In this document: positions 6,501-13,743 of the stretch, one piece after another
Numbering within the stretch: the stretch's first letter is position 1
Layout: each line of letters begins with the position of its first letter
Assembly: GCA_900557035.1 (NCBI GenBank)
Contig: USRA01000046.1
Location: 1 to 17,589, forward strand
DNA from: an uncultured Prevotella sp.
GTDB taxonomy: Bacteria > Bacteroidota > Bacteroidia > Bacteroidales > Bacteroidaceae
DNA: 17,589 nucleotides
Direction of reading: 5' to 3'
The notes under the pieces: generated by a model
Database searches by the model: none
What the model was told of the DNA's origin: nothing
Seen by the model: only the letters and a program-made list of their open reading frames with translations
Translations under genes and position numbers: made by a program

Positions 6501-8314
6501 CCTACGAGAAATGTCCGATGGGCAATGTGGGTTCGGAGTTTACCTATATGCCAAAGAGTGACGGTTCTCACTATGTAGATGCCATCCTTACCTATGAGGG
6601 TGATGAGGTGGCAACTGTTACGGGTACATACAAGTCGGAAGGTGCCGGCGATCTGGATGCAGAGGTAGGATTGGAGAAGCTTCCTTTGCACTTTATCAAT
6701 GGTTTTGTTCCTGATCAGCTCATCGGTTTGAAGGGATATGGCGAAGGTGCCCTGAAGATGAAGGGTGCCTTGAGCAATCTTGATATCGATGGTGAGGTAT
6801 ATCTCGATTCTGCTTATCTGGTAAGTGTGCCATACGGTATTTCCATGCGATTTGCCAACGATCCAGTGCGCATTACAGACAGTAAGCTGCTCTTCGAGAA
6901 CTTCATGATGTATGCCAACAACGAGAGTCCGCTCAATATCCAGGGTGCCCTCGACTTCACGGATGTGGAGAATATGAAGCTGAATATCCGGATGAGAGCG
7001 CAGGACTTCCTGCTGATTGATGCAGAGGAGAATGCCCGCTCAGAGGCATTCGGCAAGGCGTATGTCAACTTCTTCGGAACCATGCAGGGCTCATTGTCTA
7101 ATCTGAAGATGATGGGTAAGCTGGATGTACTGGGCAAGACCAATATGACCTATATCTTGCGTGAGTCGGAACTCACTACCGATAACCAGCTTGAGGAACT
7201 GGTGAAGTTTACCAATTTCAAGAGTGGCAAGGAGGTTGTGGTTCAGAAGCCTACGCTGGATGGTTTCGATATGTTGCTGAGTATGTCAATCGATGAGTCG
7301 GCGCGTATTCTCTGTGCCTTGAATGCCGATAAGACCAATTATGTGGATCTGATGGGAGGAGGCAATTTGCAGATGCGGTACAATACGGCTGACGGTATCA
7401 GATTGACGGGTCGATATACCCTGAATGATGGTGAGATGAAGTATTCTCTGCCTATCATTCCATTGAAGACCTTTGATATCCAGGATGGAAGCTATATCCA
7501 GTTTACGGGTGATCCGTTTAATCCTACCCTGAATATTACGGCAACGGAGGATATCAAGACTACCGTCAACGAGGGTGAGGGTAGTGGGCGCTCGGTGGAT
7601 TTCATCTGTGGTGTGAAGCTGAGTCAGACTCTGGAGAAACCGGGTATCCAGTTTATCATCTCGGCATCCAACGACCAGACCATCCAGGATGAGTTGAATT
7701 CGATGAGTGTAGAGGAGCGAGGCAAGATAGCCATCACGATGCTGGCTTCGGGTATGTATCTGGCGAGTGGAACCACCAGTTCGTTCTCGATGAATACCGC
7801 CCTGACTTCATTCCTCAACTCCGAGATCAATAACATTGCAGGTACAGCCATGCGAAGCATCGGACTCGATGTGGGTATGTCGGTGGATAACCAGACCAAT
7901 GCCTCTGGCGGAACGCATACCGACTACAACTTCAAGTTCGCCAAGCGATTCTTCAATAATCGCCTGAGTTTCTCAGTGGGTGGACAGGTTTCAACCGGTG
8001 CTGAACTGGAGAATGCCAACAAGAATGAGTCTTTCTTCAACAATGTGGAGGTTCAGTATCGTCTCAACGAAGGAGCCAGCATGTATGTAAGAGCCTTTTA
8101 TAATGCCAATACCTACGATTGGCTGGATGGTCAGATAGGAGAGTATGGCGGCGGTTTCACCTGGCGCAGAAAACTCTCCAAGTTCTCGGATATCTTCAGA
8201 TGGAAGACTGAGAAGCAGCAGGTGCCTGCAGATTCTCCGATGCTGCGAACCCGCAAGGATTCAGTGATGCTGCGAACCCGCAAGGATTCTGTTATTAGAA
8301 ACAACGAAAAATAA
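3581..8314 (+). CDS. tamB: TamB-family translocation/assembly module protein (DUF490)
   Basis: A giant AsmA/TamB-type protein of about 1577 residues. Lys-rich residues 1-7 and a hydrophobic segment (about 8-28) make an uncleaved inner-membrane anchor. A long periplasmic body follows, made of alternating short beta strands typical of the lipid-carrying beta-taco groove. The conserved C-terminal TamB region covers roughly the last third, ending with G-E-Y-G-G-G-F-T-W-R. TamB works with an outer-membrane TamA-like barrel in outer-membrane protein assembly and probably phospholipid transport. The partner gene starts 10 bases downstream. The open frame reaches back to 3530, but that would overlap rluA by 32 bases. 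ATG at 3581 (MKKYAKW) or 3575 (MLMKK) gives the natural anchor; I prefer 3581. The extreme C-terminus has a duplicated nonapeptide. Confidence 0.9.
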   Translation: MKKYAKWVGIVVLTPFVLILLLAVLLYLPPVQNWAVKQVASYASESTGMDISVEHVQLVFPLKLGVEGVKVLQPVDSLKNSRNLALRNKKDTVADIQKMVVDVQLLPLFSNQVMVDELNFTKMKVNTTNFIHEARIKGDVGRLQLMAHGIDLGKEHVNVNDALISDARLSVELSDTVPPDTTPSTNYWKINLQKLKLKNTDFTLHMPGDTLQVNAYFGDAIARTTYLDLFKGLYQVKHLDWKNGRVNYDQNFERPVSGLDFNHLAFRNMALKADSFYFCDSRIDVKIREARMKEKSGLKIDQLNGRFVMDSVKLQLPDLYFRTPESHLQATVDMDMNAFAEKNPGKVMARVKGALGRSDLFLFIGDALPKQMKSRWPYYPMKVEGSLKGNMQRASFSGVKVNLPTVFDLSTDGMVANMTDMNRLKANINLKARTYNLGMVTAMLDPALTREIRIPSGIGIQGNVKMDGTKYATRLALTEGKGSMKVDAAIDAKTRRDGSIDMNRLAYQAKLQARQIQAQHFLPHQNLYTFTGEVEAKGVGTDFLSPRTQLMAKAKVNQVHYDQYQLHDMVADAQVANGRIHAKLDSRNELLNGNIAVDALANTKKLQATLVADVRHADMYQLKITDKPVDVSLCGQIDVHSDLKDSHKVWANLDDITVRTEKNVYRPVGVKVDILTDRDTTHAIAECGDFRLNMDAHGGYEKLLRRVTGLQKELWKQLKNRRIDQVMIRNSFPSGHIYLSTGKDNFISRFIEYMGYHFKSVEMELNASPVAGLEGYMNIDSLVASGMQLDTIRAQVHTQGDTIQYSARIQNNLHNPQYVFRALVDGEVQEHGSNVKARLYDASNKLGVDVGLAAMLQPNGVKVSLIDTHPILGYKEFVANDSNYVMLSDDGRVSADLVLKAAAGNMGMRVYSNDKNEDALQDITVSMSRFNLDKVLSVIPYMPDITGIMDGDFHFIQTKEELSVSSNLKIDNMTYEKCPMGNVGSEFTYMPKSDGSHYVDAILTYEGDEVATVTGTYKSEGAGDLDAEVGLEKLPLHFINGFVPDQLIGLKGYGEGALKMKGALSNLDIDGEVYLDSAYLVSVPYGISMRFANDPVRITDSKLLFENFMMYANNESPLNIQGALDFTDVENMKLNIRMRAQDFLLIDAEENARSEAFGKAYVNFFGTMQGSLSNLKMMGKLDVLGKTNMTYILRESELTTDNQLEELVKFTNFKSGKEVVVQKPTLDGFDMLLSMSIDESARILCALNADKTNYVDLMGGGNLQMRYNTADGIRLTGRYTLNDGEMKYSLPIIPLKTFDIQDGSYIQFTGDPFNPTLNITATEDIKTTVNEGEGSGRSVDFICGVKLSQTLEKPGIQFIISASNDQTIQDELNSMSVEERGKIAITMLASGMYLASGTTSSFSMNTALTSFLNSEINNIAGTAMRSIGLDVGMSVDNQTNASGGTHTDYNFKFAKRFFNNRLSFSVGGQVSTGAELENANKNESFFNNVEVQYRLNEGASMYVRAFYNANTYDWLDGQIGEYGGGFTWRRKLSKFSDIFRWKTEKQQVPADSPMLRTRKDSVMLRTRKDSVIRNNEK
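8231..8284 (+). repeat. 27-bp tandem duplication at the 3' end of tamB
   Basis: Two adjacent 27-bp copies (8231-8257 and 8258-8284) differ only in the codon after GATTC (TCC versus AGT). In protein they read D-S-P-M-L-R-T-R-K and D-S-V-M-L-R-T-R-K, followed by a third partial D-S-V. The frame is kept, so the tail is lengthened by nine charged residues. Confidence 0.9.
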
Positions 8315-8324
8315 GCTAGTGAAT

Positions 8325-10724
8325 ATGAGAAAGAAGAATCGACTTCACCTTATTATATATATAGCGGCAGCGGTGATGCTGTTCTGCTTCCTGTTTACAG
8401 GGTGCTCTTCTACGAGTGCCCTGAAGGAAAACGAGCAGCTGTTCACCGGTTTGAAGCCTATAGAATACTCCAACTACGAGGCGAATACCTATGCCGACTC
8501 GGTGAAGGAAGAGATGGAGTTTGCTCTTGCATCGGCCCCAACGGGAGCTTTTATGGGAAGCAGCTATTTCCGTACTCCTTTTCCAGTCCGTCTGTGGATA
8601 TGGAATGCCTTCTCTCCGTCGGATGATGCTCTTTCCAGATGGATTACCAAGGTGTTCGGTTCGAAACCTAAGCTGATGGAGAATGTGAATCCGAAGTTGA
8701 GAGCACAGGTAGCTGAGCATCAGCTCGACAAGTTGGGCTATTTCAATGGCAAGGTAGATTACGAAGTGCTCACCCAGAGCAATCCGAAGGAAGCCAAGGT
8801 GGCTTACAAGGTGAATATGGGACATTTGTGGAGATTGGATTCCGTGGCTTATCTCAACTTCCCGGAGCATGGCAAGCAGCTCATAGATTCTACGATGTCG
8901 CAGGCCGTTATCAGAAAGGGAAGCCCGTTCAATGTTTCCAATCTGGAGCAGGAGCGTCAGCGACTCACCCGCCTTTTCCGCAACCATGGCTATTACTTCT
9001 ATCAGAATGGCTATGCATCTTATCTTGCCGATACCGTGAATACGTCCGGCAAGGTGAACCTCCGCCTGTCGATGGTGGACAGCATAGAGCCGGAAGCAAC
9101 CCGCCAGTGGTATATCGGCAATATCAACATCAACTTCAAGAAGCAATTCATGGAGGAGATGACCGATAGCTTTGTGCGCCGCTATCTGAGTTTCAGATAT
9201 GCGGGTAAGAAGATGCCGATTCGTGCCGGAGTAGTGCTCAGGGAGTTGAAGCTCCGACCACGAAAACTTTATATGGTGGATGATGAAAATACGGCTAAGG
9301 CTGGATTGCAGTCGATGGGACTCTTCAGTTATACCAACCTGCAGTTTGTGCCTAGAAGCACTCAGGTTTTGGACAGCCTGGGAAATGTGCAATATTGCGA
9401 TACTCTGGATGCCAACATCGATCTGGTGTTCGACAAACCATACGATTTCTATGTAGAAGCCAACGCCAAGGGCAAGACTACCGGAAGGGTAGGTCCAGAG
9501 CTGGTGGTGGGTTTAACCAAGCGCAATGCCTTCCGGGGTGGCGAGAAGCTGGATATCAACTTCCATGGTTCTCATGAGTGGCAGACCATCACGGGGCAGG
9601 GGGGAAGTTCCAACAAGATCAATTCCTATGAGTTCGGATCGGATGTCACGCTGTCGTTCCCAAGCATCATCACTCCTTGGAATGCTTTCCGCACGATGGC
9701 ACAGAATGAGCGCAGATTCCGCCGAGGTCATATCCCTCGCCGTTACTACGGTACGCCGAATACCACCATCAAGGCATCTATGAATATCCTGAACCGCGCC
9801 GGCTATTTCCGTCGTCATGTGGCTGGAGGAGAGCTGACCTATGATTGGGCAACCTCTTATCAGCATCGCCATTCGTTCAGTCCGCTGATTCTTTCGTATG
9901 AGTATATGAACTATACTTCTCCGAAGTTCGACAGCATCATGAACAACAATGTGTATGTGGCAACTTCGATGGCCGACCGTTTCATTCCGAAGATGAGCTA
10001 TACCTACACCTATCGCAGTGCGCAGAAATACCGCAGTCCTATCGTGTGGTCAACTACGGTGAGCGAAGCCGGCAACATTTTGTCGCTGGGTTATCTTGTA
10101 GCTGGCAGGAAATGGAACGACAAGGATAAGACGATGTTCAAGAACGAGTATTCTCAGTTCTTCAAGCTGGAAACAGATTTCGTGAAGTATTGGAAACTGA
10201 ATGAAACATCCACCCTGGTGGGACATCTGAATGCCGGAATGCTCTGGAGTTACGGCAATTCGAGTCAGGCACCTTATACGGAGATGTTCTATGTAGGTGG
10301 AGCCAACAGTATCCGTGCCTTCAGTGTGCGAGGTGTCGGACCAGGCGAGCAAGACTACAGTGCCCTGAGTAACAAGTATGCCAACATCCTTCGTACGGGA
10401 GACATCAAGTTCCAGGCGAATCTGGAATACCGTCCTAAGATCTGGGGCGATCTTTATGGTGCTCTGTTCCTGGATGCCGGTAATGTCTGGATGAAGGATG
10501 CAGACTTTTCCTCTTTCGAGACCTTCAAGTTTGATAAGTTCTACAAGCAGCTGGCTGTAGGCACCGGAGTGGGTATCCGCTATGATATGGGAATGTTTGT
10601 GGTTCGAGTGGATTGGGGAGTCGGTTTGCATCTGCCATACGATACGGGTAAGAGCGGATTCTACAACATTCCAAGCTTCAAGAAGAACCAGAGCCTGCAT
10701 TTGGCTGTGGGATATCCGTTCTAG
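8325..10724 (+). CDS. tamL: TamL: BamA/TamA-family outer-membrane lipoprotein
   Basis: A 799-residue member of the Omp85 superfamily. Residues 1-26 form a lipoprotein signal peptide (basic start, hydrophobic core, F-T-G before Cys27), so the mature protein should be lipidated at Cys27. Lipidation marks the Bacteroidota TamL branch, unlike plain TamA. POTRA-like repeats occupy about 90-370 and the 16-strand barrel about 390-799. The barrel carries the family motif G-G-A-N-S-I-R-A-F-S-V-R-G (about 658-670) and a terminal aromatic (G-Y-P-F). With TamB it should form a module spanning the periplasm, acting on outer-membrane protein and lipid assembly. A GTG at 8319 is also possible; I chose the ATG because the basic signal-peptide start follows it at once. 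BamA itself is less likely, given the lipobox and the tamB neighbour. Confidence 0.88.
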   Translation: MRKKNRLHLIIYIAAAVMLFCFLFTGCSSTSALKENEQLFTGLKPIEYSNYEANTYADSVKEEMEFALASAPTGAFMGSSYFRTPFPVRLWIWNAFSPSDDALSRWITKVFGSKPKLMENVNPKLRAQVAEHQLDKLGYFNGKVDYEVLTQSNPKEAKVAYKVNMGHLWRLDSVAYLNFPEHGKQLIDSTMSQAVIRKGSPFNVSNLEQERQRLTRLFRNHGYYFYQNGYASYLADTVNTSGKVNLRLSMVDSIEPEATRQWYIGNININFKKQFMEEMTDSFVRRYLSFRYAGKKMPIRAGVVLRELKLRPRKLYMVDDENTAKAGLQSMGLFSYTNLQFVPRSTQVLDSLGNVQYCDTLDANIDLVFDKPYDFYVEANAKGKTTGRVGPELVVGLTKRNAFRGGEKLDINFHGSHEWQTITGQGGSSNKINSYEFGSDVTLSFPSIITPWNAFRTMAQNERRFRRGHIPRRYYGTPNTTIKASMNILNRAGYFRRHVAGGELTYDWATSYQHRHSFSPLILSYEYMNYTSPKFDSIMNNNVYVATSMADRFIPKMSYTYTYRSAQKYRSPIVWSTTVSEAGNILSLGYLVAGRKWNDKDKTMFKNEYSQFFKLETDFVKYWKLNETSTLVGHLNAGMLWSYGNSSQAPYTEMFYVGGANSIRAFSVRGVGPGEQDYSALSNKYANILRTGDIKFQANLEYRPKIWGDLYGALFLDAGNVWMKDADFSSFETFKFDKFYKQLAVGTGVGIRYDMGMFVVRVDWGVGLHLPYDTGKSGFYNIPSFKKNQSLHLAVGYPF

Positions 10725-10823
10725 CACCGGTTTTTTTGGGGGTGAAGCTCCATAAATCACTCAAATATTGATGTAAATCAAAAAAAAGATAGGAAAAGAT
10801 GCCGCTAGGTGCATTTTTTTTAT

Positions 10824-10831
10824 TACTTTTG
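10824..10831 (+). promoter_or_regulatory. Probable -7 element before the nucleotidyltransferase gene
   Basis: TACTTTTG matches the -7 consensus and lies 46 bases before the start codon. The expected -33 position (about 10800-10803) reads TGCC, so the upstream element is poor or differently placed. A new promoter is expected here, because the preceding operon ends at 10724. Confidence 0.5.
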
Positions 10832-10877
10832 CAGGTGATTAAAAGTAAATATCAACTATTAAATAAAAATATAGATT

Positions 10878-11789
10878 ATGAAACCTACATTATTGCTTTT
10901 GGCTGCTGGTATGGGTAGCCGTTATGGTGGTTTGAAACAGCTCGATGGTCTGGGCCCTAATGGTGAGACTATTATGGACTACAGTATCTACGATGCTATT
11001 CAGGCTGGTTTTGGAAAGATTGTTTTCGTTATCCGCAAGGATTTCGAGGATCAGTTCCGCGAGAAAATCCTCTCTAAGTATGAGGGCCATATCCCAGCAG
11101 AGCTTTGTTTCCAGTCTTTGGATGCACTCCCAGAAGGATTCAGCGTACCTGAGGGTCGCGAGAAGCCATGGGGTACCAACCACGCAGTGTTGATGGCAAA
11201 GGACGTTATCAAGGAGCCTTTCTGCGTAATCAACTGCGATGACTTCTACAACCGTGACTGCTTCATGGTTATCGGCAAGTTCCTCTCTGAGCTTCCAGAG
11301 GGTAGCACCAACAAGTATGCTATGGTAGGTTTCCGCGTAGGCAACACCTTGAGCGAGAATGGTACAGTAGCTCGTGGTATCTGCTCTAAGGACGAGAACG
11401 AGAACCTGACAACTTGTGTAGAGCGCACCGAAATCATGCGTATCAATGGTGAGGTTTCTTACAAGGACGAGGAAGGCAAGTGGGTTGCTGTAGGCGACAA
11501 CACTCCTGTATCTATGAACGTATGGGGCTTTACTCCAGATTACTTCGCTCACAGCGAGGCTTACTTCAAGGAGTTCCTGAGCGATCCTAAGAACATGGAG
11601 AACAAGAAGGCTGAGTTCTTTATCCCATTGATGGTCAACAAGCTCATCAATGAGGGTACATCTACCGTTAAGGTACTCGATACCACCAGCAAGTGGTTTG
11701 GTGTAACTTATGCAGCCGACCGCCAGAGTGTAGTAGATAGAATCCAGAGTCTCATCGACGAAGGTGTATATCCTAACAAGCTCTTCTAA
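10878..11789 (+). CDS. Sugar-phosphate nucleotidyltransferase family protein
   Basis: A 303-residue protein with the NTP-transferase fold, the family that joins a sugar 1-phosphate to an NTP to make an NDP-sugar. The nucleotide loop L-A-A-G-M-G-S-R-Y-G-G-L-K-Q (8-21) is close to the G-x-G-x-R signature, with Lys20 in the place of the conserved lysine. The P-W-G-T-N-H-A (98-104) and N-C-D-D-F-Y (119-124) blocks match the base-binding and metal-binding parts. No left-handed beta-helix acyltransferase domain follows, unlike GlmU. The substrate is not readable: GalU/RmlA-like activity or a role in polysaccharide or lipid precursor supply are both possible. The next gene starts nine bases after its stop. 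Codon use resembles fabG and glmM, suggesting high expression. Confidence 0.82.
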   Translation: MKPTLLLLAAGMGSRYGGLKQLDGLGPNGETIMDYSIYDAIQAGFGKIVFVIRKDFEDQFREKILSKYEGHIPAELCFQSLDALPEGFSVPEGREKPWGTNHAVLMAKDVIKEPFCVINCDDFYNRDCFMVIGKFLSELPEGSTNKYAMVGFRVGNTLSENGTVARGICSKDENENLTTCVERTEIMRINGEVSYKDEEGKWVAVGDNTPVSMNVWGFTPDYFAHSEAYFKEFLSDPKNMENKKAEFFIPLMVNKLINEGTSTVKVLDTTSKWFGVTYAADRQSVVDRIQSLIDEGVYPNKLF

Positions 11790-11798
11790 TTCTATTCG

Positions 11799-12839
11799 AT
11801 GGATATTCAATTAGATATTTTAAACGAAAAGGAAGCCGCTATTCTCCGAGAGACGATAGCGGCTTCTCAGCATATTGTCATCTGTGCCCACAAGTCACCG
11901 GATGGCGATGCTATTGGCTCATCTTTGGGATGGGCTTATTTTTTGCGCTCTTTGGGTAAGAGCCCTGTCATCTGTGTGCCTGATATGATACCGGATGCCC
12001 TTTCCTGGTTGCCTGGCTGTGATGATATCGTGAGATACGACAAGTATCCCGACAAGGTGCAGCAGGCTTTTGATGAGGCTGATCTGGTATGCTGCGTGGA
12101 TTTCGGCAGCACTGGCAGACTGGATGAGATGGATCATGTACTTGCGGGTTGCAAGGCACAGCGTGTGGTCATCGACCATCATCTGGCTCCTAACCTGGAG
12201 GCTAAACTGATGATTTCGCAGCCACATGCCAGCAGCGCCAGCGAACTGGTGTTCCGTGTGATATGGCAGTTGGGTGGTTTCCCTGAGTTGGATAAGACCT
12301 GGGCTACCTGCGTTTATTGCGGTATGATGACCGATACGGGTGGATTCACCTATAACTCTACCAATCCGGACATCTACTACATCATTTGCCAGCTGCTTAC
12401 CAAGGGTATCGACAAGGATAAGATTTATCGCAGCGTCTTCAACAACGCCCGTGTTTCTGCAGTCCGCTTCCGCGGTCATCTGATGAACGAGAAGCTGCAG
12501 GTCATCGAGTCGCTCCATGCCAGTTACTATACCGTAACCCGCAAGGAGATGAAGGAGTATGATTTCATCAAGGGCGATCTGGAAGGATTGGTGAACGTGC
12601 CTCTTACCATCAGAGGTCACAAGCTCTCCATCTCGCTCCGAGAGGATACCGATATCGACAACCGCATATTGGTGAGTCTCCGTTCTGTGGATGATTTCCC
12701 ATGCAATAAGATGGCGGAGCAGTTCTTCAATGGTGGTGGTCATCGCAATGCATCAGGCGGTAAGCTGCTTTGCAGTATCGAGGAGGCTGAGAAGATTGCC
12801 CAGAAGGCAATTCTTGCCTTTGCCGATTTGCTGAGATAA
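11799..12839 (+). CDS. DHH/DHHA1 phosphoesterase, NrnA-like (nanoRNase/pAp phosphatase)
   Basis: A 346-residue two-domain phosphoesterase. The DHH domain shows H-K-S-P-D-G-D-A-I-G-S (31-41; His31, Asp35, Asp37), Asp101 in V-D-F-G, the name-giving D-H-H (126-128), and Asp179 in M-M-T-D-T-G-G-F, the set of residues that binds two metal ions. The C-terminal DHHA1 domain ends with F-N-G-G-G-H-R-N-A-S-G-G (310-321), which contacts substrate. Family members of this length degrade 2-5 nt RNAs, and often 3'-phosphoadenosine 5'-phosphate, or act on linear dinucleotides from cyclic-di-AMP breakdown. Which of these applies cannot be told. It is nine bases behind the nucleotidyltransferase gene, so the two are probably co-transcribed. 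Confidence 0.88.
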   Translation: MDIQLDILNEKEAAILRETIAASQHIVICAHKSPDGDAIGSSLGWAYFLRSLGKSPVICVPDMIPDALSWLPGCDDIVRYDKYPDKVQQAFDEADLVCCVDFGSTGRLDEMDHVLAGCKAQRVVIDHHLAPNLEAKLMISQPHASSASELVFRVIWQLGGFPELDKTWATCVYCGMMTDTGGFTYNSTNPDIYYIICQLLTKGIDKDKIYRSVFNNARVSAVRFRGHLMNEKLQVIESLHASYYTVTRKEMKEYDFIKGDLEGLVNVPLTIRGHKLSISLREDTDIDNRILVSLRSVDDFPCNKMAEQFFNGGGHRNASGGKLLCSIEEAEKIAQKAILAFADLLR

Positions 12840-12898
12840 GGAGCACTTTGCGCTTGAAAAAACAGAAAAATAAGGAAAAACAACCCCGAAAGAGGCAT

Positions 12899-12939
12899 TA
12901 GGATGATAATAAGTGATAAATTATAATAAAATCATCCTA
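12899..12939. repeat. 9-bp inverted repeat upstream of the DUF4827-type gene
   Basis: TAGGATGAT (12899-12907) and ATCATCCTA (12931-12939) are perfect inverted copies 23 bases apart. No T tract follows, so this is unlike a terminator. Its centre lies about 64 bases before the predicted start point near 12983, where an activator could bind. The rest of the 165-base gap is AT-rich with no gene. Confidence 0.5.
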
Positions 12940-12968
12940 TACTTCTCGGTGTTGTCTTTTCTTTTTTG

Positions 12969-12976
12969 TACCTTTG
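12969..12976 (+). promoter_or_regulatory. Probable -7 element of the DUF4827-glmM operon
   Basis: TACCTTTG is an exact -7 consensus, 28 bases before the ATG at 13005. No TTTG sits at the expected 20-base spacing (12945-12948 reads CTCG); the nearest GTTG is too close. A weak -33 would fit a promoter that relies on an activator. Confidence 0.6.
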
Positions 12977-13004
12977 CCCAATAAATTAGAATTTAGTAAA
13001 AGGA

Positions 13005-13715
13005 ATGAAAAAATTTTTGTTTGCCATCATGGCTATAGCAGCACTTTTCTCGTTTGCTGCATGTAACGATACTGAGACATATAAGGATTTGCGTGACCGC
13101 GAGTTGGACTCTATCAGTTCTTTCTTGCGTCATGAAAACGTGAAGGTCATTTCAGAAGAGGAATTCAAGAGTCGTTGGGAGAAGAAGCAGAAGGACAATA
13201 GCGTGGTTCTTACTGATACTTCCAAGAACAACAACGAGTATGTGCTCTTCAACAGTAACGGTATCTATATGCAGGTATTGGAAATGGGCTGTGGCGACTA
13301 TATCAAGATGGGCGAGACTACCGACGTGCTCGTCCGATTCTCTGAATACAATCTGAATACCGCAGCAGAGATGAGTGACAAGTCTTTGCAGTTGAGCAAT
13401 AATCTAAAGCAGTATTCTTTCTATACTGATAAGATGACCGTGACCAATAATTCCGGCACTTTCACCGGTACTTTTGATGTGAATAGCAGCTTGATGGTAG
13501 CCACTTACAACAAAAACTACTCCGGCGGTTATAGCGGAACAGTACCTAGTGGCTGGCTGGTTCCTTTCAGTTGGGTAAAGATTGGTCGTGGTAATGCCGA
13601 GGGCGAGAGAATAGCTCACGTTCGTCTGGTAGTTCCTCATACCTATGGTACTACAGCGGCATCAGGAAGCGTATATGCCTGCCTCTATGATTTAACCTTG
13701 CAGAGAGGCAGATAA
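13005..13715 (+). CDS. DUF4827-type lipoprotein
   Basis: A 236-residue predicted lipoprotein: basic start, hydrophobic core, then F-A-A before Cys20, so the mature protein should be lipidated at Cys20 and face the periplasm or outer membrane. The rest is soluble. The stretch Y-V-L-F-N-S-N-G-I-Y-M-Q-V-L and G-D-Y-I-K-M-G-E-T-T-D-V-L-V-R-F (about 80-115) resembles the FKBP-like fold expected of DUF4827, a Bacteroidota family with no established activity. I recognise the family from its overall look and its place before glmM; no catalytic residues can be assigned. It is 28 bases from glmM and probably shares its transcript, hinting at a cell-envelope role. Confidence 0.78.
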   Translation: MKKFLFAIMAIAALFSFAACNDTETYKDLRDRELDSISSFLRHENVKVISEEEFKSRWEKKQKDNSVVLTDTSKNNNEYVLFNSNGIYMQVLEMGCGDYIKMGETTDVLVRFSEYNLNTAAEMSDKSLQLSNNLKQYSFYTDKMTVTNNSGTFTGTFDVNSSLMVATYNKNYSGGYSGTVPSGWLVPFSWVKIGRGNAEGERIAHVRLVVPHTYGTTAASGSVYACLYDLTLQRGR

Positions 13716-13743
13716 GATAATTTCATTTTAAAAAGATATTATT

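Noticed and set aside
8319..8324. GTG start for tamL
   Set aside because: It adds only Met-Asn before an ATG followed by the basic start of a lipoprotein signal peptide. It remains possible but is less likely.
10799..10821. ATGC/GCAT hairpin followed by eight Ts, as a terminator for the tam operon
   Set aside because: Only four or five base pairs, 75 bases after the stop and overlapping the next promoter; too weak to annotate. The CACC/GGTG pairing just after the tamL stop is equally weak.
12943..12953. TTCTCGGTGTT shared with 15201-15211, both upstream of genes
   Set aside because: Repeated 11-mers are expected by chance in 17.6 kb, and the similarity does not extend beyond a T-rich continuation.
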